Assembly (NCBI GenBank): GCA_013396915.1
Contig: VWZL01000354.1
Coordinates: 83,223-147,222, forward strand
DNA: 64,000 bases
Direction of reading: 5' to 3'
Source of the DNA: Stercorarius parasiticus
Taxonomy: Eukaryota > Chordata > Aves > Charadriiformes > Stercorariidae
Shown here piece by piece: positions 48,667-63,600 of the stretch. The translations under genes and the position numbers were made by a program. Each line of letters opens with the position of its first letter. Position 1 is the first letter of the stretch. The notes under the pieces are model-generated. The model was not told where the DNA came from. It saw only the letters and a list, made by a program, of their open reading frames with translations, and did not search any database.

Positions 48667-51600
48667 AATTTCCCCACCTCCACCCCAAATTAGAGAATAA
48701 TTATCTGGAATTATAATAAGCAGAGCTTCTAGACCTTCAAAGCATACACCAATACAGGAGCAGAAGATACAGCCACGTTTCTGATGGTAGGGATGTGATG
48801 CTGCAGAGAACACCGTGTGTTCGCCATATCCTAACAACACTGCTATTTTTACAGGCAAAAAAAAGCCCACTGTCTCTAAGATGCAGACCTACAGCTATCG
48901 GGATGCAATGAAAGGTGCTGAGCACACCCAGCCAGGGACCACAGCTTGCAGAGGTCCTGGGTGCCCTGGCCCCCTGGTGCTCTGGGAGCACTGGGCTCCT
49001 GAAAGCCTCCAGAGATCCAAGTCCTACCTTACTGCCCTCGGTCCTCACTCAGATGAGCAGGTACCTGCCTAGAAAAGTCCACATCGATGATGGTAATTGG
49101 CAGGGTAATTTAAGACGTGCTTGAACTTCCCTGGAAGTCAGTAAATCCAGGCTGAGTATCTTTCTTAATGAAACCTCCCAGCTCCCAGAGAGTTCACCAG
49201 GTCTGTTGAAGGGATTACATTACACCAAATGCCAATTAGGGGACAATAATTGTCTTTTTCAATCTCAAAAACTACTCCTTTAGCAAATGAAGATCCTCAC
49301 ACATTCTAAATAATATCTGTAATGCCTCACTGAGGAGAGGTAGATTTTAAAAAGGTTGCCCTATGCCTTGTGCTAAACATTATGACTGCAGCATGACAAT
49401 TGCCGCTTCAGTTAATTACAGGCTAATTGTTAAGCCTCAGAAGAGGGAGTTTCAGTAGCTGGTGCTGGCGCTCCTGCTACTGCCCACGAGATGACTCCTG
49501 CTTAGTTAGGCCAAACAAGAGCTCCTGGGAATGTCACTCTAGGCTTTGGTGGCCAAAATTTCACACATTAAGAAAGTGAGGAGTGTCCGGCTTTTCTAAA
49601 CAGTATTTATTCCCTGGGTTTATTGCGTTGCCACCTAGTGGTGCACTATGCTTTGGGCACTGGACATTTACATTTCACACATGCACACAAACGTCCATAT
49701 GCTGTAAGAAAAAACAGAGCTCTCTGGAACAAGGCTGGGCAGAAGGATGGAAGAGATGTGCTTCATGCTAGAGAATTTTGGTCCTCAAAAATCCCAGGCC
49801 ATATAACAGCTTTAATGGTTCACGTATCTCTTACGTCTGGGCCTTGAACAGTGCCGGTTGTGCTCACTGAGTTACATCTGCCCTAAAAGCTTTCTGCAGT
49901 CCCAGAAGCAAGGTTTGACTTTGCCAGGAAGGCTTGCAGACCGTAACGAGGATAGGGAGGTACGGCATTCGGCATGCACAGGGAGTACACGACCCACATC
50001 GCAGGAGCTGCCCTCTCTGGGGAGATGCTACTGCTTGTACAACGAGCAATGAGACATCACTTCATATTCGGCATCCAAAGAGAGAAGCAGAAGGAGAACA
50101 GAGATACTGTTAGGAGACAAAGGGCTATTTCAAAGCGGCAGATGGCAAAGATAGGACTAGCTAACACGAGCATGGCTAAAACCCTCAGAGGTGAAATCCT
50201 CACCTTGCAGCTCTCCCTGCACAAGCGCTGCCATCGCAGGCAGCCCAATGTAGCCTGGATTTTGCTTGAAAATGAAAATTTATCTTGTTTCCCTGAGGCA
50301 GGTTTACACAAAAAGCTCACAGAGCCCTAATGTCACATCATGCTGTCCTGCTTTAGTGAGTGGCATTTAATTTTCCTCTCTGTTACCGTGGGACTCCCAC
50401 ACATTCTTCCCGCATCTAGTTTGGAAGGGAAGCAGCACAACTCTTCTATCAGGTTCTCCGCAACACTCGCAGAGAATTTTTCCTACACATGATTTGTACA
50501 ATATCTGATGAGATGGTGTTTGCAAAACAGGGACACAGGGATAGAAATACACCCACTCTCCCACCTTCAGGTTCCCATTTTCCAGCTTGTCCCACTTATT
50601 CTTGCATGTCTACAGGCTCTCAGCATCTTTCCGCAGCACATTTTAGCTCCTCTTGGATCTCTTACCCCTTGGATTCTGGTTTGATCTTCTCACATTCCCC
50701 CTCCGCTGAAATCCTGCCTTGCTCGAGGATGGTTTGTACAGCTGGCCCCACCAGTGGAGAGGCAAGAGCCCTGGGAGGCCACATCATTTCCCTGCTCTCG
50801 CCGTGCTCCTTGCTCCACCATCAGTTCTCATCTCGGGCAACCGCTGCCTGATGCGGGCTGATGTGACAGGAATCGGCACCTGCCTTGCTCCAGCTTGAAT
50901 TCCAGCAAGAAAGTCTTCCAGTAACCAATTCATTATTGGTAGGAAAGGGCACGCATGCACTGATGGTCTCTTTTTGACAGGAGATTGAAAGTCTCTTCCA
51001 TTCACCGCAGTAAATGAGATTAGTAAACTCTCTCCTGGCTGATAGAAGTCTCTTAATTACTTCCATCAGCCAGGCCATACTTTTAATACTTGATCTTAGT
51101 ATTCAAGCTGTCAAGAGAAGGAGAATGTTGCCAAATAGTATACTGAGGCCTTGGATGTTGACAGCAATGCTTACTTTTTCACTGGCAGGGGAAGAAAGGA
51201 GAAAATGAAATGAACAATCTGGGGCCATTTCAAGTCAATTGCTCTTTGATTAAAATATTTCCAAGTGCTGGATTTCCAGTAGATCCAGTGAATCCTGCAA
51301 AGGACTAGTGGGGATGATGATTATACAGTTAATGAAAAAAAACCCACAACCAAATCACTCTTTAGCAATGGTTTGGGAACAGTGGCTCCAGATGAAGCAC
51401 CTGATTTTATCATCTCTACTAGCAATTTTAAGAAATGATTTGCTAAATACAATCCTACTGCAAACGTCCACATGTCTGAGCACACTCCCGGGTGATGCAC
51501 CCTGGCACAGCCCTCCTGGCCATCTTCTCCCTGGAAACAGGAAATGAAGCAAAACTCCCTGGAACCCACTGCCACAATAATAGACCACACTATCTATTAT

Positions 51601-54600
51601 GGCCTTTTTTTTTTTTTAATCCAAATTATTGGTTATGCTGACACTAGCATCAGTGCTTGCTGGCTGGCTTTAAACAGCCAGGTGGATGGGTGCATAAGTC
51701 ATGGTGTGGCCAACTGATGTATTCCTGAGGATGGGAACACGCCGGTGTAGCACGGACATTTTCGTTTTGCATAGATCTTCGTCTCTTGGAAGCTTCTGTA
51801 GGTCTCCTAAGATTTGTTTTCCAGAAAGCATCAGCTTTTGCTAAAAAACACGCAGATAAGCAGCTTCACTACATACCTTGGCAATACAGCGTCCTTCAAA
51901 GCAGCAACGCAGCTGCCCAAAGATCAGCAAGACAAAATTTTCCTAGCCTAAGACAGCTGAGCTTGTCTAAATACAATATGCATTTCTCAAGATCCTCACC
52001 ACCGTGTTTAGAACGGCAACATTTTCCTAAAAAAATTAATGTACAGTTGACTATACAGGAGAAAATGCAGGGAAAAGCCAGAAGGGTTTACAGTTTGCTA
52101 AGATCCGAGAGCTAGTTGTTGCATCAGAGACTTTCAAAGCCATATTGAAGCTTAAGCAGCAAAACCACGCAGACTAATAGCTATAACACAAAGCCGTGCT
52201 AATACAGCCAAACACCGGCCTTGGGGAAGATTTGCTGCTCCGCTACCTGCCTTCACAGGGCTCTCAAAACACATCCTCCCATGTACTGTGACCGGGCTTC
52301 ACACTCGTAGCCAAATGTTCAATTCATCTGAAAGCCGAGGTAGGAGAGCTCTTCCGCACCCTGTGAGCTGATAGCATTTCAGTGGCACCAAGTGATTAAA
52401 ATATACAAACCCTGGCCTAATCTCTGCTGCACTGCATTAAAAGCAGCTTTCTGCTCCAGCAAAATCAAAGTTTTGCGGAGCTGCAATATGGTCCCTTTTC
52501 ATGATGGAGAAGCAGCAACACAGACCTCACCGTGGCGGCAGCAAGAGCTGATGTATGCGGTGCGAAAGCCTGTGCAGAACTAAGAAGGGGGACCACCACT
52601 TGCCCACAAGCCTTCTTCGACAGGTTGGGTGCGTTGTGGAAGATGCACAGCAGCAACCTTTGCTGGAGACAAGTTCTGCGGCAGGAGCAGGGCTTCCCTG
52701 CCCCACCATCAGCATGCGTTTGGTGTAATGCTCAGTTTTGAATGCAGCCTTTAATCCGTGTCGCAGAGCCAGCCTTAGGCAAATATTTACAAAGTGCTCT
52801 CTGCTGTAGGTTAGTGCCAGCAGTGCAAAAATTAGTACTTTTTTCAGGTATTATTTTACTGGTTTAGACTGTTTTATCTGTGAAACTCATGCAGTTTTCA
52901 CAGTAATCTTCAGACCGTATCCAGGAACATTGGATTTTGCTGTGTTGGATAAATATCATTATTCCTCCTAGCTGTGACAGGAAAAACTCAAACTGCCGAA
53001 AGAAGCACTCCTCAGGAAATCACAGATCAGCTCCTAGCAGAAGCAAGGGCAGATGGTGCATGCTCTTTGACTTTTGCTGGGACTGTTTGGAGACTGGAAA
53101 CGCGCTCTTTAGACAGGCATACGGCCTTCGATGGAAGAAATACAAATACCTTAGCTCCTGCTTCTAGGAGACCATCCGTTAAGTGCGATGGTTAAGCGAA
53201 AGGGCTAATATCAAACCATCCCCCAGCACCGAGAGGCACCATCATACCCCACACCCAACCGCAGCCCTCCAAAAGGCGTTTGCGGCATGCAGCCATCATA
53301 GAGAACGCAAGGTGTTTGCAGCAAATACAAGCAACGTTTACCACAAAATATACAGGGAGCACAGTTTTATCACAGTGGAAACATCTAGAAAATACCACTG
53401 GGATATTGCACCAGGCGCTCACACAGCAGCCCCAAAATTGAACTCGCACTGCTACATGGCACTGCTTGTTCTGCGTATAAACAGAGATCAGAACTGCTGG
53501 CAGGAAACATGACTCTGCTTCATTTTAATTGCTTCTAATTCAACATAGGATGCTCAGCAAGTTCAGGCTTTCATGCACTACAAGATCTCAATATTTCACT
53601 TAAAATCGTACTTACAAGGGGCTTAATTCCTAACGTAACATGGAAATGCACTGCAGCGTTCCTATGTATTTTAAGATTTTATAAAATACGCCTGAGAAAT
53701 TCGCAAGATTTAACAAACCCAAGCGTAATGCTTGAATTGAGTGAAGTAGGACATTCGGTTCTAAAAAGCACCAATCATAATATGTGTAATTTATATATTA
53801 TTTATACATTGTAGCTAATTATTGAAATATTAGTAATTATCCATACTGTTTGTGTCTTTCCCCTTCAGAGTGAAACCAAAATAACTTCAATTATGCAGAT
53901 TAAGTCTCTCATTCTCAGGCTCTAAAAATCTTTGCCATGTCATGTTGGGCTACACAGTGCATGGGAATGCTGTTGTAAGTCTTTTTAGTAGGCTTTTTTT
54001 CCCCCCCAAAGTCACAAACACTTTAATGGCATAAAACTAAGATAGTACCTTTTTTAATTTAAAATTTTACAGCGAAGTTGCTCAGAATGAGGTTCTTTTC
54101 CACATACAATTATCAACCTCCACTGCACAGATCATTTTTGACAGCGATTGTTAATGCAACACTAAAATAGTGTAAGCAACGGTGCTACCTTCCCTAGTGA
54201 GCCGCTCTTCCTGCCCAGGCATTGCCTCATTTTCTCTCTCCCTACAATGCAACTGGGAGGTGTGCAGCAAGAATCCCAGGTACTACCAAGCTACGAAGCA
54301 CCAAGGAAATCTGCGCAGCAACAAAACAGAAAGTCTTGAAGAACCCCAGCCAGCTTAGAGGTCATGCAAAGAACAGAAGGAAGAAAAACAGTGAGAAAAA
54401 AAAAATATATATACATACACACACACGAGCGAACTAGAAAAAGAAGGTGGACAGACTCTTGCCTGCCAATTACAGCGGTAGGAAACGTTACTTGAGAGCC
54501 AGCAGAAGGAGCTTGGTTCAGCTGGCTAACACTGGTAATCACACCTGAAAGCATCTCAGACAGCATTTCCACTTGTCTTAATAAAGATAAAGAAACCAAA

Positions 54601-57600
54601 ATGCCACGGAGGCAATTAAATGCAACGTCACCTCACTTGGAATACAACTTCTGGAGCGAGGGAAGATCTCCGCACAGATCAGGACAGCAGGACCCGCAGG
54701 AAGCCCATCTCCTTTGGCACGAGCGTTCCTCCAGCAGCAAAGGCAGCGGCACAGAGCAAATGAGGCACATGATCTGAAATCTGAGCTCATTTCCAAATAC
54801 ATGGCTATCTGTTTTTCTCAAGATTTTAAGGTGCAGAGGGATGACCATGGTGTGGGGCTTTGCTCTGCGCCATGACAAGTGATTACAATCTCTCCCCTGT
54901 GCTACAAATGTCCTTGTATTAGCATTCCAATTAAAAATAAAACCCTACAAAAATCATAAATGCATCAAGAGATTCACAATCAAAGCAAAACTGAGGGCTT
55001 TGACTTTTTTTTTTTGAGTTTAGTTTAGAAATTAAATTATGAGGTAATTCCAATGGGCTTCAGATGCACAATGGAACCCTATATTATAAATATCTATAAC
55101 ATGCAAATAAAGCTGATTTCTGATCATTAACTGGAAAAAGCGATTAGATCCGCCTCTCTGGTATCACGCTTTTTAAGGGAATACTGAGAAAAAAAAATAC
55201 AGATTAAAGCAATTTAAAATCTTTGTATAGTCATAACCAAGCCTGCAATGTGATACCTCTTGCTGAAAACAGCCTCGCATCAGGCAGGACGCCTCAAATA
55301 AAGCCATCGCAACTAATTTCACTGATGACGCCATTTTCTTATTTCTCCCGCTGCCATTTTAGCATCATGGTTAACTCCACATTTTCTCCAGAAGTAGCTG
55401 CATGTTCTTCCCCCCTCCTAAGAGGAAACCACGCTCAAACAACGCGGTGACAAATAAAAGCCGTAGGTTGAATTTCTGCACTGTATCGTGCCCTTGCGGG
55501 GCAGGGGCAGAAGGAAGCGCGCAGTTGCCATTGCAGACCACACCTCAATTTACCGGAGCGAGAGCTGGCGAGGAGTCTCCCAAGATGGGGTAAACTGAGA
55601 AATCAGCCACTGGAAATCTGTCAGCACCACACAGAAAATTGGTAACGCCGAGGAAAGAGGAGCATCCAAGCCCTGTTACAGGAATACCACAGACAACACT
55701 AGCTAACAAGGGAGTAGTTTGAAAAGAAAAAGGCACAAAGCAGGCTTACTGACAAGCTTGCAGTGCCTGTCGCTGGACTAGCTGTCCATTAGCATCAACA
55801 TATAGGCAGATACAACCACTCACTCAACCTGGCAGCAGAAAATTCATTTCTCCGGATCACATCCAAAAGCCAAACTACCCCCTATCAGTCAAAGTATTTC
55901 CAACCTGACAGGGCACATTTCTGATGGAACACCAGCAAGAGGGACAAATTATGAAACAAACCTGCTAGTCATTAACACCCAGTCTCCTCTAATCCACTTC
56001 TGCAAATTTTACTGCAATCCTTGGGTCTCTCCCACCCCTGTAAGTGCTTTATCCACTGCCCGGCTGGCTGGGAGCATGCAACCTTGCTGTTTGCAAGAGA
56101 GAGGGATGTTCTTGGGCTTTTTTGGGAAAGCAAAAACATTACTGGTATTTGCGCATCTCTTCCTTCACAATTTTAGATGCATAAAAACACAGTTAAATGC
56201 CTTCAAGTTAGTCTGAAACTGTATATAAAAAAAAACAAGTAGCAATGAGAAAAATTGGGTTTTTTAACCTCCTCTGGGTGCAAGGAGCCCAGCAGCGCTG
56301 AGCCTGACACTCTCCCTGTTCTGGGGCTGACTCGAGCTGAAGGATTTCGGCTGCTGTGTCCCCATGCCACAGCAGAAAGCCCATGTATCGCCTTCCTGAC
56401 CGTTCCTCAGGAGTGCTACTTATCTTTCTTGCTTTGGTTAAAAAAACCCAAAACCACAAAACAACAAAACCCAAATAAAACAGCCAAGGAAAAAATCTCG
56501 CAGCCTCCATCTGTATTTCAGACACAAAGTGATGCAGGCAGCAAACGCTTGCTGCCTCCGAGGGACAACGCCTGGTTCAGAGAGAGCAGAAGGCTGTCAG
56601 CACTGGAAATGCAATAATCAAGTCAAACTGGGATGCAGATCCTACGCCCCAGCATAGGTGGCTTTCCTCGGTGCTGCACCTCCACAATGGGGCTTCCCCC
56701 CTGTAACATTTCTATCGCAGTTTGAAGTCTCCCGGGAAAACCCACATAGAGAAAGAAAACCTTTCCAAAGTTAAATCTACTTTATGTTGCTGACAGTGGC
56801 TGGCTAACACTACAAAGAACCAAGATTAAATCCATTTTAGTGTGAAGAATAGAAGTTGTTTTGTCTTTTTTAAAATACACACTGGAATTTCAAGAAAATG
56901 AGCAAATTTAAAGTTCAGCCCTCTTAAATAACATGGGATGATCTGGCAAAATCATCCACCTTACTTCGAAAAATAAGCCCAAATCAGCTAGCCCATCTTT
57001 CCTAATATTTGTAAATAAATCATAGCTACTTTGTTCACCTAATAGGTATTTGCAACATGGCAGCATCTGCCTTAGAATAAATATAAATATTTTACTGACA
57101 GTGAAAGCAAGCAATTTGGAGGAGTTCATACATGTCATATCATCTTTAAATCCTCAATTTAAACATGCCGTGGTCTTCAGAAATGGTGTTTCCTTACTAC
57201 ATTACTGATACATTTCACAAAGTTAATTATTTAAATTACCTATGAATTATTAATTGCAGATCATTAAACCAGAAGTCTAGAATATGCCTGTTACAATTAT
57301 ATTTTGAAGTGTTAGACATTATAAAGCTGGGAGAGAAAAGCATGTATTAAAAATCTCTGCTGCAACAAACAATATAATAAAGACTTTATCCTTTCTCAGC
57401 TTATTTCTCCTACTGTGTAATAAACCTAAGGTTTAAACTTTCACGACTTGCGGCAGGGGAGCAGTGAGCTGAGGATACACAGGAGACAAAAGGTTTCCAT
57501 TTTTCTCCTCCGGCTGTACTCCACCCTCGCTAAGGAACTCTCTAGCAGTCCATGCCTTTATTTGCGCGTTGCATTAACATGGCACGCAAGCTTTCGGACT

Positions 57601-60600
57601 TTAATGTAAATGAAATACCAACTCCAGATGCTGCCACCAGATATCACGGAAACCCCTGCTATAAGAGACCCATAGCTAATTAATAATTACAGTCATTTTT
57701 GCATATATTAATTTCTGGAGCCGAGTTGAACTCTGTCTCCCACCCACTTCAGACAAAGGAAAATAATTTGCCACACTGTACCAACTGCAAGGATAATTGA
57801 GCTGTCTCCCATACGGAGTGGTGATGGCTTCCTCCATCTTTTTACACACGCAAACCACACATTTCATTGTCTTTTACTTGATTTCTTGCTGAGGCAAGAT
57901 CCCCCCTGCCTTAGTACAGGTAATCTTGTTCAAGAGCGGCAACTTTTTGGCCACAGTTCCCGGTCTCCCCTTCCGAGCATTTCTCAGGTGATGAAAGTGC
58001 AGGAGACGGCATACAAGTACTTTAATTTTTGGGGAGGGAGCCCTGAAGGAGGCAAGTCATTCTCTGCTGCAAGAGTCCTCCCGACACAGCACGTTTCATT
58101 AACCTGCTTTCCTCCGTACAGAGAAAAAGAACTGAAAGGCAAGGAGAAAAAAGCAACCCACCCTGGACTTTTGTCCCCACACCAAAGGCAGGCAGAGCTT
58201 CCCCTTTGCAGGCAGCCTCCAAGCCCCTAGATCGGAGAATAGAAAAATCAGCTGCCACCCACAGCCACCACATTTATATAAAATGTTAATTCCCTGACTG
58301 CTTCCCTTTACTCTGATTTTACTGGCTTAACCCCTTTCACAATATACCCATTTCACTTGCAGGAGAGGTGGGGTCTAGGCTGCAAACTCCAGTTGCCTAA
58401 GCAAATAGACTTCACCACCTCATTTCAGAGACTAACAAAAAAAAAAAAAGCAAATCCCTGAGTGTCTTCTTTTACTTTAAGAAAGTAGAAATATTTTCTA
58501 TCTTATTTTCATTCTCATGCCACATTTGAAACCCTTCCTTCAAAATAAAATTAAAGAAAGTTTAGCGTGTCTTCTAAATAAATCATAAGTGCATCTCTAG
58601 GAACAGAAGAAACAGAGTGGACCAATATCTTTGCACCACAATGAAAACTAAGAGAAAAAAACACACAAAATCAAGCAGCATTTTTTTTTTTTGTTGTTTA
58701 AAATACTTCCGTAGACATTTCATAGCCTAAGGAAGAGAAAACAGGAATAAAGGCATGCAGAAAGTTATGCCACTGCATTTCTGCTTAAAAGAAAAGCCAA
58801 GTCAGCAATGTCAAAAGGGTCTGTAAGGAGGCAGCAGGACTGAAACCCCAGGCAGACCCTGGATGCCCCACCCAGCAGCTGCTCTAGCAGAGAATATTCC
58901 GAGGTAAAAGGCACAAACGTTAAGGTTTCTTTTCTGTGAGCAAAGGAGGATCTCTCCAAAACTCCCCACCTGTTCTCTTTAATTACTCACCTACAAATTT
59001 CAACAGCCTGCAGCAACAGCACATAGAAAAATCGCCACAGAAGACACCTGAAGGAAAACTCTCTCTTATCAAAGCAAGCTTTTTACCTTCATTTTATATA
59101 TTTTTAAATACATACATTCCTACCTGTAGATCTCAGTAGTGAGGAGTTACAAACCCGTCAATGCTGGCTGTAACTGCCACACTTCAGTTGCCTTGTATTT
59201 AGACTTACACAACCGTATCTTTCTGTATTAACGCTCAAGTTTTCTCATCTTAAATAAAAATAAAAATAAATCAAACCTGCAAGTCCTGAAATGGCTGAGA
59301 CAGTCAAGAGTCCAGCAAGACAAAAAGAAAGCAGCTGCTTTCCCCGCCTGAACACCACTGTCTGTAAAGCATCTATTTTTTTTTTTTTTTCCCAGTGGTG
59401 CTTTATTCAAATTCTAGGGGAAGCATCAGTCTGAAACCAGTAACTGATGGGAGTAACAGTTTATAGGTTACAGAAGGATATTTTATTGTTAACGGACTAT
59501 ACCATGTCAGAATTAGGAGGGGGTGAGGCGGCAGGAAGGCAAGAGGAGAGAGATGCTACTATTTTTTTTTTTCTCCCCGAGCCACTGCAATTACTCTGAT
59601 GTGAATTTTTGATGACTTCCGACATATTGCATGGTTAATAATCGTTTCAGCTGTCATGTTTGGTTAATGTGGAAAATGCATTTGCTGCATTGTGATGCAG
59701 CACTCCAGCCACAGATTGTAACACCAGTTGTGAAGCTATTCCCCTAACTGAGCTGCATGAATTTGCACATACCATGAGGCTGAAATAAATGGTAGTTTGA
59801 TTCTTATACAGCAACAGAAAGCTTCTGCCATTTTAGACCTGCAGAGCTGTTGAAACAACTTGTACAGGCAGATAATTTCACTGCATAGTAATTGGTGTCA
59901 GTGTTGTTTAAAGGAGAGCTTTGATTCTCTATTGTTTTGCTGGGTTTGGTTATTTAGCAGTTAAAAGTCTTATATACTATTTACATTAAACATCGCGCTC
60001 TCTCGTAGCTTTGAGCAGGTTATTTAATTCTAAGCATCTATACCTCAATGAAGCTGTCAGCACTCCAGAAACGCAGCCCTGTTATTAATACAGGCTTAGC
60101 CTAACTACTTCTTCCTCCGTGTGATAGTTACAAACCTATATATAATGTTGTCTTACAAATGATTGCACATGATGGGGGAAAATATGCTGCTTGCAAATAA
60201 AAAGGATTTTCTTTACCAAGTACCACTTCTTCACCTACACGTTAACCATCAAACAAAAAGTATAAGGCTACGGAAAATGCTAACATGTGTCTTTCATTGT
60301 CACCAATAGAAAAACAATGCTGCAAGCGATCGTGCAATTACAAGAGGGGATGTAAAACAGCAGAGATGAAGCCATGCTAAGAGCCAGTCACCCGATGATT
60401 AAAGTCAGGCCAGTATATTCCAGCAGTCAGGTGATGGTGCCATCATTACAGTGCAGAAAGCCAGAGAAAAATCGAGAAGCGGACCACCCCCATCTTAAAG
60501 AAAAAAAAAATTAGAAGCAGCAAAGAAATAAGGAATGCATTTGCTGATACGCAAAACATGAGGGTGACACTATCTGGTGGTTACTTCCAGAGGTCCCAAG

Positions 60601-63600
60601 CGCACATTTAACCTGCGGTGCCAACACAGCTCCCGTTCCTCTGCAAACGCTGGCAGTGGCGACACTCCCAAATTCAAAGTTGTTTCTTTTTAAATCCCGG
60701 AATGACAGCCCTGCTGCAATAGTACTGCATTTCACAATTCAATAATTCTGCTTACCAAATGCACATCTTGTATTTGCAAACACACATAAAAAAATCCAGA
60801 CTTGGGATGTCTACATTTAATTTAATGAAGCACAGAAAGCTATCAGGAGAGTGTTTTACTGTGCATTAACATTGACGTATCTGCAGAATACCACCAATTC
60901 ATTATTTCCACTTCTGTTTTAATTAAAACAATACTGCAGGGGTATTGGTTGGACACAAAGTACCGGTAAAAATGGTGCAGGATATTTTATATAGAGGAAA
61001 AACTGAGTCTCTGAATTAACATTGTACGCTCTGGTTTGGGAGCAATTCCCATTAACAGCGTTGTATCTGTAGAAGGCGCACTGTGAGTCGGGCTTAACCT
61101 ACCCCAAAGGCATCACTGGGCACCTTGCACAATTCAGAGCTTCACAAGTGGCAGAGTGGTCTCTCAAATACAGCGTATTTTGGCTTTGAAACTAGAAAAG
61201 TTGATCCTAAGGGTGATTTTCCTCAAACACCGCAAGGAGCAAACCCTCCCTGCTTGTGACCAAAGGAACACTGCACTGAATACCTGAATTCAGGTATACC
61301 AGGAGTCTCCTGAGCAGAGAAGACAGGTCCAAACCCACCAACATTCTTAGAGGAGAACCGCAGTCAGTTGCATTACAGGGAAAACCATGGATCACAACCA
61401 GCTACACCCAAAAAGTGCACACAAAGTCCCTTTTGGGAGAGGAAGGGTATACATTTGCAGGAAAAAATTAACCCTGGTGTTCCTCCTGCATCTCTGAGCA
61501 TCCATGCCTGGCAGTGTCCCTGCAGCTGTGCACACCTCTGTAACGTGCCACTCACCTCACACGCGTTTTTGGATGGCTTCTCCCCCTGCTTCCCTCTCTT
61601 TGCGTAACCCACTAGTGGTGCAGAGCCAGGAGCACACAGATACAGAGAGCTTTTGCTTTCTGGCCAAACCTTAAAACAGGTAAAGATACCTGGAGAGAGA
61701 ATGGGCTCTTCGGGACAGGCTGTAGCCTCAGGGATTTTAGGAGTGTAACAATCCACCTGAAGCTGCGAGCCACAACTTTAAAGGTCCTTTTTTTTTTTTT
61801 TTAGAATCAACCGATACTCTCTGTTATTTTCTGGCCATGTAACATTACTGCAGAAGCTACTCCCAACTGCAGAACTACGCATTACAGATCAGCAAAGTTT
61901 AGATATGTTTTTGTTTTCCGTATTGCATTATCAGCTCTCCATACCGCAGGGAAAGCTTTCCCAGTGTGGCTCAGCACAGCACTGTCTCCCCTCACCTATG
62001 GATTTCTTAAAGCAACAGCTTTGAGGGATACGAGCAGAAGCTACTCACCCCAAATGGCTGTTAGAGTAAACAACCCCGAGAGGTAACCCAGCTAAGATGT
62101 CGGAACTGCTATCTGTTTCGCTGGCAATCAATTTAGTGGAGTGTTCAGTCAGCTCACGCATCAATCACTTCTGCGCTTAAATGGGAACGTGGGAGGAGAA
62201 GGGAGAAAACTGCTGCTCAGGGCTGTTGGGCCACAGCTAAGTAAAACCATAAAAGTTTTCCTTCCGAGTAGAAAGCACTATATCCCCAAGAGAATGATGA
62301 TGCAGAGATCATGCAGAAGCTGTTGGAATATGAATACCCTCCCCTGTGTCAGGATCACTCCCTGTCTCCATCTCTGGGTGGCCACAGTGACCTCATTCCC
62401 TCTTAGGTACAGCTGCACCTCTGGAGTTAAGGAGATTCCCTTTGCTGTAACTACAAAAATCAAAGATGCTATCACCACCACCTTAAATTCAAGAAAAACC
62501 CATAAAACATGCTCATCTACAGTCACTGTAATCTTTTCTCCCTGTCTTGCACTGGCCAGAGGAAGACTACGAACAGCAGCCCTGGATCTGCTCCTGTATT
62601 AGCTCTTTTTTGAAGTCCCACAGCTTTGACACCTGCAATCATTGGCAAGCATCAGCCAGCAAAAGTAAGAGATGTTGCTGGCAGCGAGTTAAAACAGCAA
62701 TAGGTAGCTCCTTCCCCCCAAAAAAATCTTTTCTTCTCTGCTTAATCCAGTGCCGTGGCAGCAGCAAATACTGCACTGTCATACTGGGTCTGGAGCACGC
62801 CTTAGAGCATTAGCTCCCCTCCTCTCCGCAAGGCTGGCAGGATGATTATCCAGCATTAGCAACACGCTCTGTCTCTTCAGAAGGAGAGCTGTCATACCCA
62901 GCACACCGTCTCTGTTTCCGTGCTGCACACTCATCCTCGCCCGTCAGAGGGATGCAGAAAGAGGAGCCGGAGCGTTCAGGAGTCCGATTCAAGCCAGTTG
63001 CGGTGAAGAGGATAGGAGGAAAATCCAGGCAAATGCTTTCAATCAATGCGGTTATATTCATACGCAAACAGTGTGGAGCAAAAAGTCAGACGGGCCGAGT
63101 GTATTATTATGCCACTGGTCTACCTGGCAGGGTATTTGGGCTTTGCGGCAAAGGGTTAACTTTCATGGACTAAGAGAACGTGAATTATCCAGAGTCAAAG
63201 CAAAAACTAGGACTGGGAAGTGACCAGTAACATCTAACACCATCATCACAGAAAGCCATCCTCTTGCAGGGGAAAAAAAAAAAAGCCACCAACTCACTCA
63301 GACTGGGAGTCACCAGCTTATTACAGAGCTCAAAGGAGACCTAAGTTTCAACACAGCTTTTTTCTGGGGATAAATTTGCAGCAAACAAGAGGCAGGATGG
63401 AAAGGCACTGAGTGGGAAACACCTCTGACAGCACCGATTGAGGAGCACTGCTTTTTGGGATCAGGCGGATGGGGGGAGGCGGGGGTGGGGGGAGTGGAAG
63501 GAAAGAGAAACACAAATCCTGGAAAATTAAAAGAGTGCTGGTCCCAAGCTGGGGAAGCCCAGCCAAGCAGAGAGGATTAGCACCAACACTGGCAGCGCTG

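Noticed and set aside
48330..48870. Lys/Pro-rich open frames around 48.3-48.9 kb
   Set aside because: They are translations of the G/T-rich low-complexity tract.
61551..61590. GTGAGT donor-like site considered for NUP93 exon 3
   Set aside because: The sequence before it does not encode the expected residues preceding GFLKNEK.
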